Shown here piece by piece: positions 7,995 to 15,396 of a DNA stretch of 21,688 nucleotides. Location of the stretch: the NCBI GenBank assembly GCA_026393655.1, contig JAPKZT010000343.1:1-21688 (forward strand), written 5' to 3'. The notes beneath the pieces were generated by a model. The model was not told where the DNA came from and searched no databases. It saw only the letters and a program-made list of their open reading frames with translations. The stretch is from Actinomycetota bacterium (GTDB lineage Bacteria > Actinomycetota > Acidimicrobiia > Acidimicrobiales > Ilumatobacteraceae). Position 1 is the stretch's first letter, and each line of letters opens with the position of its first letter. A program made the translations under genes and the position numbers.

Positions 7995-8710
7995 ACCAAA
8001 GGCCACGGGTAGTGACGACCTGAGGGGTCGACCGGAAATTTTGCGCCGTCGAGCAACCAATTCGCTCGCTCGGTAATCGCGATAACTTCTTGCTCGTTGA
8101 GCAGAGTTGCAACTTCAAGTGGCACGGTCTGAGTTAGTGGCTCAATTTTTTCGAGTAGTGAATCGGCGACTGCTTCACCGCCAAACTCCCAGATTACTGT
8201 TCGAATTTTAAAGTCTTGGGCGAAGCACAAACCGTGATCGATTCCCCAAACGCGTTTATCTTTATCAACTAATACGTGGCCCGATTTTCGATCGGTATTA
8301 TTTGCAACGATGTCAAATGCACACATTGCTCGAAATTGATCATGCAAGTCTTGACGCTCCTCGAAAATCGCAAAATAGTGCTCGTCTGGGTTTGCTTCAA
8401 TCAAGAGCTGAACTGAGCCTTCGCCGTGTGGACCGTCGCGCAAAATAGTTGGCGGCACAAAGTGCAGACCCATTGCTTCTGCCAAGCGGTAGGCCGCAAC
8501 TTCACGCCGATGCAAACCAGGCTCAAAATCCCAAAGAGGTTTCTCTCCGCGCAGTGGCTTATAAATTGCCTTGACGGATTTTTCTTGATCAACTATTGAA
8601 ACTAGAAACGTTGCATTGCTGCTATACGGCATGCGCGTTTCAATAGTCATCTCGCCGCGAAGCAAGTGGCTAATTACTTCTGAAGAATTATCTAATTCAT
8701 TCGCGGACAC
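7991..8710 (-). CDS. SCO1664-family protein (PI3/PI4-kinase-like fold)
   Basis: 239 residues, matching the conserved actinobacterial SCO1664 family (Rv2133c-type). It has a kinase-like layout: a candidate ATP lysine in AIYKPLRGE (K51), a following Glu on a helix (RREVAAY, E70), a catalytic-loop-like DIVANNTDRKSGHVL (133-147; D133, N138, D140, R141) and a metal-binding-like GIDHGL (156-161; D158). This resembles the PI3/PI4-kinase and HipA-like core more than eukaryotic-type Ser/Thr kinases. The substrate is unknown. It is the last gene of a three-gene operon: its GTG start lies 19 bp inside the end of the DUF3090 gene, so translational coupling is likely. Its stop shares the TTAA at 7991-7994 with the convergent gene. 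Confidence 0.85.
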   Translation of the reverse strand: MSANELDNSSEVISHLLRGEMTIETRMPYSSNATFLVSIVDQEKSVKAIYKPLRGEKPLWDFEPGLHRREVAAYRLAEAMGLHFVPPTILRDGPHGEGSVQLLIEANPDEHYFAIFEERQDLHDQFRAMCAFDIVANNTDRKSGHVLVDKDKRVWGIDHGLCFAQDFKIRTVIWEFGGEAVADSLLEKIEPLTQTVPLEVATLLNEQEVIAITERANWLLDGAKFPVDPSGRHYPWPLV

Positions 8711-9207
8711 AAATGGCCATCTTTATTAATCGGCCGACCGCAGAAAATACAAGTTGGCCGACCCGACGCGATCACACTGTCTGCGCGTTCGCAAAATGCA
8801 GCAGCCTGCCCACGAGTTATGTTGGCACGAATTCTTGAAAGATCTTGTTGATCAATATTTTCAAAGTCGTTCTCATCGTCTGAGGCAGCATCGATTTCGT
8901 CTAGTTGAATAACCAACCGATCGCTGATTGAGTCGTATGCCAAGCCGACGGTGCCAAGTACAAACTCGGGCTCAATTGGCATTGACAATTGCATCGCATC
9001 TTCAATCGGTCGTTGCGAAATATCTGGCGCATCGGCGAGAAGTTTGCGTAAGTATTCGGACATCGCTGCGACTTGCTCTTTTTCGCACTTTATTGTGATT
9101 CGTTGCCCATCGGCACGCACTTGCAACACGAATGTTCGCTGACCTGGTTCGCCGAGTGCGCCAGTTGTGAATGTGTCAGTTGTGTCAAACTCAAAGAATG
9201 AACTCAT
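8692..9207 (-). CDS. DUF3090 family protein with C-terminal zinc-finger-like tail
   Basis: 171 residues, the middle gene of the conserved actinobacterial trio (Rv2134c-type, also called YjbQ-unrelated DUF3090). The N-terminal half is beta-rich (FEFDTTDTFTTGALGEPGQR, then VLQVRADGQRITIKCEKEQ). A central acidic linker (DEIDAASDDENDFENID) follows. The last 19 residues carry CIFCG (C153, C156) and GHLCPRMN (H165, C167), a likely zinc site of C-X2-C-X8-H-X-C type. Its function is unknown. It overlaps the upstream phosphomutase gene by ATGA (9204-9207) and the downstream SCO1664 gene by 19 bp, so the three proteins are likely produced in step. Confidence 0.88.
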   Translation of the reverse strand: MSSFFEFDTTDTFTTGALGEPGQRTFVLQVRADGQRITIKCEKEQVAAMSEYLRKLLADAPDISQRPIEDAMQLSMPIEPEFVLGTVGLAYDSISDRLVIQLDEIDAASDDENDFENIDQQDLSRIRANITRGQAAAFCERADSVIASGRPTCIFCGRPINKDGHLCPRMN

Positions 9208-9860
9208 GACATCCGCAATTCGGATAGATCGCCACCTGTTGAATTAACAGTCAGCACTACCGGCCCGAACGCCGAATATGAAACGGCGCTTACAGAGCAA
9301 GTGCTAATAACGATGCGTTGAAATAAATCAAGATGAGTGCCCATCGCATGAGCGACTGCGGCTTTGATTGGGTCAGCATGCGAGAAACAAATCACGACAC
9401 CGCCTTGATGTTTTGTGCGTAATGCGTCAAGTGTTGTCGTCATCCGAGTCTGCATCTGCGTGAAACTTTCACCATTTGGAAACCGAAAAGTACTTGGCGC
9501 ACGTTGAACAGTTGACCACTCGGGAAGTTTCATTAGTTTGCTGAGTTCTTTGCCTGTCCAGTCGCCAAAATCACATTCGAGCAGACCTTTTTCGATGATT
9601 ACTTTCTGTTTCAAAAGTTTGGCGGTTGGTGCTGCGGTCTCGCGCGCGCGTTCTAACGGCGAGGCATAGATCGCGGTGACATTTTTGAGTTTGCTAAGCC
9701 GTTGCGCGACCTCGTTGGCCTCTTGCGTGCCGGTATCGCTGAGGTGTAGGCCTTTTGCCCGACCAGGAAGCAACTTGCCTGTGCTCGGCGTTTTGCCATG
9801 CCGAACCATGATTATCAGCGTCGACTTCGGGGCGTTTGATTTTTTGTTTTTGCTACTCAT
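9204..9860 (-). CDS. MSMEG_4193-type histidine phosphatase / putative phosphomutase
   Basis: 218 residues of the histidine phosphatase superfamily. The RHG motif is at 20-22 with catalytic H21, followed by the family-specific TGKLLPGRAKGLHLSDTG. Further along are SPLERARETA (65-74), ECDFGDWTGKE (the acid/base Glu region) and a second His in CFSHADP. The family is named phosphomutase, but phosphatase activity is at least as likely (the Mycobacterium homologue Rv2135c has been described as a phosphatase). It is the first gene of the operon with DUF3090 and SCO1664, and diverges from the uracil-DNA glycosylase across 43 bp. The first 12 residues are Lys/Ser-rich and probably disordered. Confidence 0.88.
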   Translation of the reverse strand: MSSKNKKSNAPKSTLIIMVRHGKTPSTGKLLPGRAKGLHLSDTGTQEANEVAQRLSKLKNVTAIYASPLERARETAAPTAKLLKQKVIIEKGLLECDFGDWTGKELSKLMKLPEWSTVQRAPSTFRFPNGESFTQMQTRMTTTLDALRTKHQGGVVICFSHADPIKAAVAHAMGTHLDLFQRIVISTCSVSAVSYSAFGPVVLTVNSTGGDLSELRMS

Positions 9861-9869
9861 TGGCAGATC

Positions 9870-9897
9870 TTCAAACTATCGGCACAGCGCATAATCT
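9870..9897 (+). promoter_or_regulatory. Candidate leaderless promoter of the uracil-DNA glycosylase gene
   Basis: TTCAAA (9870-9875, 4 of 6 to the -35 consensus) is followed after 16 bases by TAATCT (9892-9897, TANNNT). Six bases separate this -10 from the GTG at 9904, so the predicted transcript starts at or next to the start codon. This agrees with the absence of a Shine-Dalgarno site. Confidence 0.4.
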
Positions 9898-9903
9898 CGT
9901 GTC

Positions 9904-10572
9904 GTGCCCAAACATGATGAACTTGACAAATTAGCAATTGAAATAATTGACTGTCACAAATGCGCACGCCTAGTTAAATGGCGAGAAAAAGTCGCTCTCG
10001 AAAAGCGCGCCGCATATGTGACCGAAAATTACTGGGGTAAACCGATAGTTGGCTTCGGTGATAAGCAGGCTCAAGTTTTAGTTTTGGGATTGGCCCCTGG
10101 TGCGCATGGCGCAAATCGCACTGGTCGCGTTTTTACTGGTGATCGCAGTGGTGACTGGTTGTATCGCGCCATGCACAAAGCCGGCTTGGCGTCGCAACCA
10201 GAATCAATTTCGCGTGACGATGGTTTGACTCTTCATAACGCATGGGTCACATCGGCAGTTCGCTGCGCGCCGCCCGCCAACAAGCCGACACCGGGCGAGC
10301 GCAAAAAATGTTCATCGTTTCTGACACGAGAACTTGCAATGCTGGTGAACGTCAAAGTAATTATTTGTCTCGGTTCTTTTTCGTTTCAAGCAATCTGTGA
10401 TGAGTTAAAGATTCGCCCGAGACCTAAGTTCGGTCACGGTGTTGTTGTCGATCACGAGAAATATAAAATCGTCTGCTCATATCATCCGAGTCAGCAAAAT
10501 ACATTTACGGGCAAACTCACTGAAAAAATGTTTGACAGTATTTTTAAAACAGCGCTAAAACTAGCGCGCTGA
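9904..10572 (+). CDS. udgB: Type-5 uracil-DNA glycosylase (UdgB)
   Basis: 222 residues. Four cysteines (C17, C20, C121, C136) fit the [4Fe-4S] cluster of UDG families 4 and 5. Motif 1 is GLAPGAHGANRTGRVFTGD (62-80) and motif 2 is HPSQQNTFTGKLT (194-206), both diagnostic of family 5 (UDGb). This family removes uracil, and also hypoxanthine and other deaminated bases, from DNA. It lacks the polar catalytic residue found in motif 1 of other UDGs. The usual GLAPA reads GLAPG here, a small change at the base of the active-site loop. The GTG start follows a leaderless-type promoter. The gene is convergent with the TSUP permease gene. Confidence 0.92.
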   Translation: MPKHDELDKLAIEIIDCHKCARLVKWREKVALEKRAAYVTENYWGKPIVGFGDKQAQVLVLGLAPGAHGANRTGRVFTGDRSGDWLYRAMHKAGLASQPESISRDDGLTLHNAWVTSAVRCAPPANKPTPGERKKCSSFLTRELAMLVNVKVIICLGSFSFQAICDELKIRPRPKFGHGVVVDHEKYKIVCSYHPSQQNTFTGKLTEKMFDSIFKTALKLAR

Positions 10573-10577
10573 AATTA

Positions 10578-10607
10578 TCTCGCTGAAGTTATATCTATAA
10601 AGCGAGA
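10578..10607. terminator. Inverted repeat between convergent stops, possible bidirectional terminator
   Basis: TCTCGCT (10578-10584) and AGCGAGA (10601-10607) pair perfectly over 7 bp with a 16-base AT-rich loop. They lie just after the udgB stop and across the last codons of the TSUP gene. There is no U-run, so intrinsic termination would be weak; the position between two convergent genes is the main argument. Confidence 0.3.
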
Positions 10608-11377
10608 AGTTCGCCAAGTCCGTAGATGACAGAAATTGCGGCTAGAAATAATCCGAACACTCGTTGAAGTTTTTTGTCGCTCATCTTGAGCGCCATCTTC
10701 GACCCGAATGGCGCGCCAACCACAACGCCAGCGGTTAACCAAAGTGCGAATCGCCAATCAATACCATTTTCTATCGCATGCGTGATTGTTCCAGGCACCG
10801 CGAAACATCCAACACAAATCAGCGATGTTGCAACGGCATTCTTAATCGGAAGTCTCAGCCACTTGCGAAAGAGTGGAACCATGATGATTCCACCACCGAG
10901 TCCGAGCAATCCTGATAATCCGCCAGCAGCGATGCCAGTAAGTACTGCAAGAGTGTTTTGTGATTTTTTGATTGTCGCCACCTCGCCCGCCAAATCTTTC
11001 GGTGCAACACTGCGAATCATATTGATTGCACTCCACATCAATAACAACGCGGTCAATACCATCAGCAAGTGGCCATTGCCCGGCACACGTGGTGATACCC
11101 ACGCACCGACAACAGCGGCAACGATGCCACTAGGCGCGGTGAACGCAATGACTCGCCAGCGAATTAGTTCGCCATGGCGATAACGCCACGAGCCGGTTAC
11201 GGCGCCCGGCAAGATCGACGGCAATGTTGTGCCAACGGCGAGTGCAGCCGAGCAACCAAGCGCGCGAATCGCAGGCGTAGAGATAACTGCGCCGCCGACA
11301 CCAAAAGTTCCCGACATCAAACCAGTAGCAACGCCGGCGATCAGCGTTAATGCGTCACGCAACAAACTAGTTTCCAT
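10595..11377 (-). CDS. TauE/SafE (TSUP) family permease
   Basis: 260 residues, almost entirely hydrophobic, with about eight membrane helices in two halves. Each half begins with the family's glycine-rich repeat: GVGGAVISTPAIRALG (about 26-41) and GLGGGIIMVPLFRKWL (about 158-173). TSUP proteins move sulfite, sulfonates, sulfoacetate or other small organic acids, and the substrate cannot be read from sequence. The gene begins 24 bp after the FrhB-like gene and is probably in its transcript, so the transported solute may be linked to that redox enzyme (inference). Confidence 0.88.
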   Translation of the reverse strand: METSLLRDALTLIAGVATGLMSGTFGVGGAVISTPAIRALGCSAALAVGTTLPSILPGAVTGSWRYRHGELIRWRVIAFTAPSGIVAAVVGAWVSPRVPGNGHLLMVLTALLLMWSAINMIRSVAPKDLAGEVATIKKSQNTLAVLTGIAAGGLSGLLGLGGGIIMVPLFRKWLRLPIKNAVATSLICVGCFAVPGTITHAIENGIDWRFALWLTAGVVVGAPFGSKMALKMSDKKLQRVFGLFLAAISVIYGLGELLAL

Positions 11378-11401
11378 TTAGTTAACGCCGGCTAGATCTC
11401 G

Positions 11402-12592
11402 TTAATGCGCCGCAGGCAAAGTGCCATCGGCTTTTTTCTTTGGCGCAGGCACACCAACGCTTACAGCCTTGTTGGCAAACTCTGGCCAGCGTCGACGACT
11501 TACAATGCTCAACAACCGCAACAATTTCATCGCTGTCGCATCTGTTTCTGCAGGACGTGCAATTATTGAACCGTCTTTGATCATTCGGGTCATAACTTCC
11601 TCACCCAGTTCGGTTCGCACCACACAAAGTGTCCAGTCGTTATCTTCACCGATGCCACCAGTTGAAATGTCTGCGTGCTCTGCTGCAAAGTCTGGACACA
11701 TCTTGCAACCCTCGCGCGTCCACTTGTGACACTCTTTTAGATCAATCTCGTGATACGAGCCGTCGCGCATCCAGATTTGAAACACGCCCTTGATATTCAT
11801 CTTGACCATTTCTTCTTTTTTCAAACCGTATTTCGCCAAGAACAGTTCTTCAAAAATTGCATCGTCAAAAGTTTTTGAACAAAGCAAACCAATATTGAAC
11901 AAAAATGGTTTGCCAATCTTTCCTGCTTTACGCTTCCACATAATTGGCAATGCCGACGATTGGCAACTCATGCCGACAAGTGCGAGACGATTCAAACCTT
12001 CTTTTTGTGCATCACGAATCGCCAAAGTGTTCGCCGAATATGTGTATCGACTTCCTGAAGATGCGAGCACTTCTTCTGGCGTGCGAGCAAGACCCGGCAA
12101 CGCCTTCCACGATGATCCATCGCCTTCAACAAAACTTGTCAATGCCGCGTCGATGTAATCATGTTTCAATAACCAAATCAACATCGCACCCACGAAACCA
12201 CCATCCTGGCCTTTTTTGTGAGTCTGCTCGTCGGCGGCACGCACCATTAATAGTTGCCTGTACTGGCCATACATTTCTTCGTCTTTGCGCTCGCGACCGA
12301 ACAGGTGCATATCTGCCTCAGGCTCCCATGCGCGAAACCGTGGGCATGCGCGCGTGCAACTCGTGCAACCTTTTTCGCCGTGACCACAATTATCAAGACC
12401 AAGATCTTCTTCTAAATGAAATGGTTTGTACTTACCTTCTTCATGTTCATAACCGATCACATCATGCGGACAAGAAATTACGCACGCAGCACACCCAGTG
12501 CACAAGCCAGTATTAATTACTTCTTCGTAAAGTTCTTTCCATTGATGTGTCCAACGCTCGGTTGCTGCTGGTGGGTTATCTGTCAAAGTCAT
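11402..12592 (-). CDS. FrhB/FdhB-family protein (coenzyme F420 hydrogenase/dehydrogenase beta-subunit-like)
   Basis: 396 residues. Residues 31-41 hold CTGCAACVISC, a 4Fe-4S ferredoxin motif. A second cluster motif uses C69, C76, C79 and C83. Then come the FrhB N-terminal domain (QDGGFVGAMLIWLLKHDYIDAA and the GMSCQSSALPIM loop) and the FrhB C-terminal domain (GLLCSKTFDD, later CKMCPDFAAEHADISTGGIG). The family binds FAD plus iron-sulfur clusters, and often uses F420 or ferredoxin as partner. Acidimicrobiia make F420, so F420 use is plausible but not shown. No hydrogenase large subunit is nearby, so this is a stand-alone reductase or dehydrogenase of unknown substrate. It begins 49 bp after the end of the antiporter gene and precedes the TSUP gene. 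Confidence 0.85.
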   Translation of the reverse strand: MTLTDNPPAATERWTHQWKELYEEVINTGLCTGCAACVISCPHDVIGYEHEEGKYKPFHLEEDLGLDNCGHGEKGCTSCTRACPRFRAWEPEADMHLFGRERKDEEMYGQYRQLLMVRAADEQTHKKGQDGGFVGAMLIWLLKHDYIDAALTSFVEGDGSSWKALPGLARTPEEVLASSGSRYTYSANTLAIRDAQKEGLNRLALVGMSCQSSALPIMWKRKAGKIGKPFLFNIGLLCSKTFDDAIFEELFLAKYGLKKEEMVKMNIKGVFQIWMRDGSYHEIDLKECHKWTREGCKMCPDFAAEHADISTGGIGEDNDWTLCVVRTELGEEVMTRMIKDGSIIARPAETDATAMKLLRLLSIVSRRRWPEFANKAVSVGVPAPKKKADGTLPAAH

Positions 12593-12641
12593 GCTTGAAC
12601 TTTAGGCTGTTGAGCAGGGTCTGCCCCTAACCAAGCAATTT

Positions 12642-12839
12642 CTAACGAAGCGCGCGTCTGACTCGTTCGCTTGCTTGAAGTGAAATTTTTCGCCCGAGAC
12701 GATCTGAAACTTCGAACTCGTTGTGCACTTGCGCATCAATAGTTGAGATTTTTGCGTGGTGGATGACTATTTTGCTTCGTGCCAAACCTGCGGTGATGTC
12801 CCGCAATAATCCTTGGCGATCGGCGCCTTCAATGCGCAA
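12642..12839 (-). pseudogene. Second ACT domain of the antiporter, displaced by a frameshift
   Basis: This reading frame encodes RIEGADRQGLLRDITAGLA and continues as a complete ACT domain with the GlnD-type DRxGLL turn, ending in SERVRRALR. Reading back over the 853-residue antiporter frame, dropping two bases near 12856 joins RV to HPWHSILRIEGADRQ without a gap. It is therefore the C-terminus of the same ancestral protein. The TTG at 12839 could in principle start translation, but no Shine-Dalgarno site supports it. The joined protein would be 894 residues. Whether the shift is real or a sequencing or assembly error cannot be told from this window. Confidence 0.75.
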
Positions 12840-15328
12840 GATCGAGTGCCACGGGTGTGCACTCTGATCAATGGTTCAATGGTCACTGAAAGATTCAATG
12901 AACCGCGTTGAACATTTGAGATTCGCCCGCGCAGCGAGTCACTAACAGCGCCGTCTAGCGTGACCAAGTTTGGCTTTTGTGCACTGCGCACAATAAATGT
13001 GTCGAGAACCGCACCGTCAGGCCAAGTTGCAATGTCGGCATTGATTACATTCAGTTCAAGCGATGCCAGTGCCCCCGACAATCTGGCCAATAATGCAGAA
13101 CGGTCTTTCGTCGCAATATTGATCATCCATTCATGTTCAGCAGTCACAGATCCGCGAACTGCAACCCGAGCCTGTCCAGGGCGCGGAAGTGGCTCGACAA
13201 GTTCTGCATGACGAACGAGTTCTTCGGCTGAATGCGTCAGCACGTAGCTCGCCGGCGCATTTGCGATTCGCGCATGGATATTTGTATCTGTTGCGAGCGC
13301 TTGAGCAGCCCGCATTCTTGCTTCGAGTGGGTCGTTAGAACTTGAGTCGATCAAATCTGGGTGTGCGAGAACCTCTTGCACACCAGTAACGATCTCCAAT
13401 AGTGCAAGATGTTGTGTTTCGCTGAGGTTGTCGCGAGCAATCAACAATTGTCGACACTGCTCTACAGCCTTTGGGTTTTTCAGATGATTTGCGATCTGAG
13501 TTACTAATCGACTCGTAATCTGCAATGGTTCGGTTTGAGTGATTGAGTGCAACATCGCACTGCCTTCAACCAGTAGAGAAATTTCTGAAGTAGTCGCAAG
13601 ATCTAAATCGAGGCGGCGAATCGCCTGCGCCCAATCTGCGCCAGCATCATTAATGTCTTTGGCGAAAGCCGCAAGAACTATTTCATCAGATTCAGTCGTT
13701 GTGAGTGATGCGTTTGAACAAACTGCATCAACGGTTGCGAACCTAAGCGCATGTGTCGGATCAAGTTCGGTGGCATCACTTGAGCGCGCAGACATTGCAC
13801 TGGCAACTTCAGGCAACGCCCGAGAAATCAAACCAACCGTGTCAAGAAATCGCCACGATCGAGCCGAGCCATAACGCAACACGCGAAGCAAACCGATAGT
13901 TGCTTGTGTGTTCCAACTAAGAGTTGCATTTCGATGAAGTGCAAACCAATCGAGCATCTTGTCATTGGGCCGAGCATCAGATACGAGTAGTGCCGTATCA
14001 AACCCGAGTTCAACAAGCATGCTCACAGGTGGCGTGCTATTCAAAGAGATGACTCCGTCGTTAACAGAAAGCCATCCGTTCGCAGGTTCTTGAGAAACTA
14101 AATCAGAATCCTCAGTTGCTGATAGTTCTTTGCCAAGTCGCCAACGCAATAGTGGTGGTGCGATCAATGTTGTTACGAGCACTACAACTAAAAGCGCACC
14201 GTATAAATCTTTGTTAAGAACACCCGTGCGCAAACCGATTGTCGCAAAAATTAAACCCACTTCACCACGAGGCAACATGCCAACGCCGATTGCTAACTTG
14301 TCGGCTCTCACGCCAAATGCTCCAACAGAAGAAATTAGTTTGCCAAAAATAGCAACTGCGCTTAAGGCCGCGGCGATGCCGAGAACTTTTGCGTTGGCCA
14401 TACTTGAAATATCAGTGTTGATACCGATGTTGAGAAAAAATATCGGGATGAAAATCTGACCAAGTGAGTTGACATCGCGTTCAACACGCTCGTGCGCGGT
14501 AATCCGCCGTAACGAAAACCCAGCGACAAACGCTCCGATGATTGGCGCGAGATGTGCGGCGTCGGCTAGCACAGCAAATCCAAGCGTGATACCGATTGCG
14601 ACAACTGGGATTGTCGCAGATGATTTGCTGAGTTTTGCAATTCTTGAAAACAGTGCCGGAAATATTGCTAACCCAATTGTGCTGGTGATCAATAAAAATA
14701 CGATCGCCAGCGCTGTCGTCGAAGCGATTGTGCCGATGCCAACTGAGCCGCGTTCAACGATGCGCGTGATAACTGTCAAGATAATCAAACCCAAAACATC
14801 GTCGGCTACGGCGGCGCCAAGAACAATGCGCGCTTCAACAGTCGCTAGTGCGCGTAAGTCACCAAATACTCGCGCGGTGATGCCGATGCTTGTTGCAGTT
14901 AGTGCTGCGCCCAAAAACAGTGAAGGCATAATCTCATTGCCGAACAAAAAGCCGGTGCCGATGCCCAAAACCATCGGCGCAACAACACCGATTACGCCAA
15001 CAAATAGTGACGCGCGACCAACATTTTTCAATTCGACAACATCGGTCTCTAGACCAACTTGGAGTAATAAAAAAATTACGCCAAGTTCGGACATCACGTA
15101 CAAAATCTCGTTTGCGTTAACTAAACCAAGAACCGAATTGCCGATCAATATTCCGGCCAAGATTTCACCGATTACTGCGGGTATCGCCAGTCGGTCCGAA
15201 ACTTCGGCGGCGATTTTGGCAACGATTAAAATAATCGCCAAGTCAAGCAACACACGGCTGATATCGAGGCCACTGTTCGCGTTAGTTGCCGCCGAGTTGC
15301 CCAAAAAATATACGAAATCGGCTTTCAC
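12767..15328 (-). CDS. CPA2 cation/proton antiporter fused to a GlnD-like HD/ACT regulatory tail (C-terminus frameshifted)
   Basis: 853 residues as read. Residues 20-400 are a CPA2 (KefB/NapA-like) transporter with about 12 helices, the ion-binding AVADDVLG (D176, D177) and the MLPRGEVGL motif (R354, E356). Residues about 430-725 resemble the middle of GlnD: WNTQATIGLLRVLRYGSARSWRFLDTVGLISRALPE, then DPTHALRFATVDAV (523-536), an HD-like helical region, and YVLTHSAEELVRHAEL (695-710). The expected HD pair reads K557-D558 and the later HH region reads GS, so the phosphohydrolase site looks dead. Residues 733-805 are ACT1 (MINIATKDRSALLARLSG). The last ~29 residues are out of frame; ACT2 continues in the neighbouring frame. 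There is no nucleotidyltransferase domain. It probably exchanges Na+ or K+ for protons at the membrane, gated by a small ligand such as an amino acid (inference). The GTG start at 15328 follows a close -10 element. Confidence 0.85.
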   Translation of the reverse strand: MKADFVYFLGNSAATNANSGLDISRVLLDLAIILIVAKIAAEVSDRLAIPAVIGEILAGILIGNSVLGLVNANEILYVMSELGVIFLLLQVGLETDVVELKNVGRASLFVGVIGVVAPMVLGIGTGFLFGNEIMPSLFLGAALTATSIGITARVFGDLRALATVEARIVLGAAVADDVLGLIILTVITRIVERGSVGIGTIASTTALAIVFLLITSTIGLAIFPALFSRIAKLSKSSATIPVVAIGITLGFAVLADAAHLAPIIGAFVAGFSLRRITAHERVERDVNSLGQIFIPIFFLNIGINTDISSMANAKVLGIAAALSAVAIFGKLISSVGAFGVRADKLAIGVGMLPRGEVGLIFATIGLRTGVLNKDLYGALLVVVLVTTLIAPPLLRWRLGKELSATEDSDLVSQEPANGWLSVNDGVISLNSTPPVSMLVELGFDTALLVSDARPNDKMLDWFALHRNATLSWNTQATIGLLRVLRYGSARSWRFLDTVGLISRALPEVASAMSARSSDATELDPTHALRFATVDAVCSNASLTTTESDEIVLAAFAKDINDAGADWAQAIRRLDLDLATTSEISLLVEGSAMLHSITQTEPLQITSRLVTQIANHLKNPKAVEQCRQLLIARDNLSETQHLALLEIVTGVQEVLAHPDLIDSSSNDPLEARMRAAQALATDTNIHARIANAPASYVLTHSAEELVRHAELVEPLPRPGQARVAVRGSVTAEHEWMINIATKDRSALLARLSGALASLELNVINADIATWPDGAVLDTFIVRSAQKPNLVTLDGAVSDSLRGRISNVQRGSLNLSVTIEPLIRVHTRGTRSCALKAPIAKDYCGTSPQVWHEAK

Positions 15329-15338
15329 AATGAGACTA

Positions 15339-15344
15339 ACTATA
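15339..15344 (-). promoter_or_regulatory. -10 element of the antiporter gene
   Basis: On the minus strand TATAGT lies 10 bases before the GTG at 15328, which predicts a leader of only a few bases. No good -35 is seen at the expected distance. The absence of a Shine-Dalgarno site fits a near-leaderless transcript. Confidence 0.35.
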
Positions 15345-15396
15345 CGAGTCTTATGTTGCGGGAGTTTTAACAGTCTGTTTAAATTGCGAGCAGATT

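Noticed and set aside
10674..11183. 169-codon plus-strand open frame opposite the TSUP permease
   Set aside because: Antisense of hydrophobic helices gives Pro/Ser/Ala-rich nonsense; no start signal or homology.
11944..12516. 190-codon plus-strand open frame opposite the FrhB-like gene
   Set aside because: No recognisable domain; antisense to a clear iron-sulfur protein with all its cysteine motifs.
12600..12635. Possible terminator between the antiporter and the FrhB-like gene
   Set aside because: Only a 3-4 bp GGG/CCC stem is visible, with no U-run; too weak to call.
12840..12895. Programmed ribosomal frameshift in the antiporter gene
   Set aside because: No slippery heptamer, stimulatory Shine-Dalgarno site or downstream hairpin is visible; a dinucleotide indel explains the break more simply.
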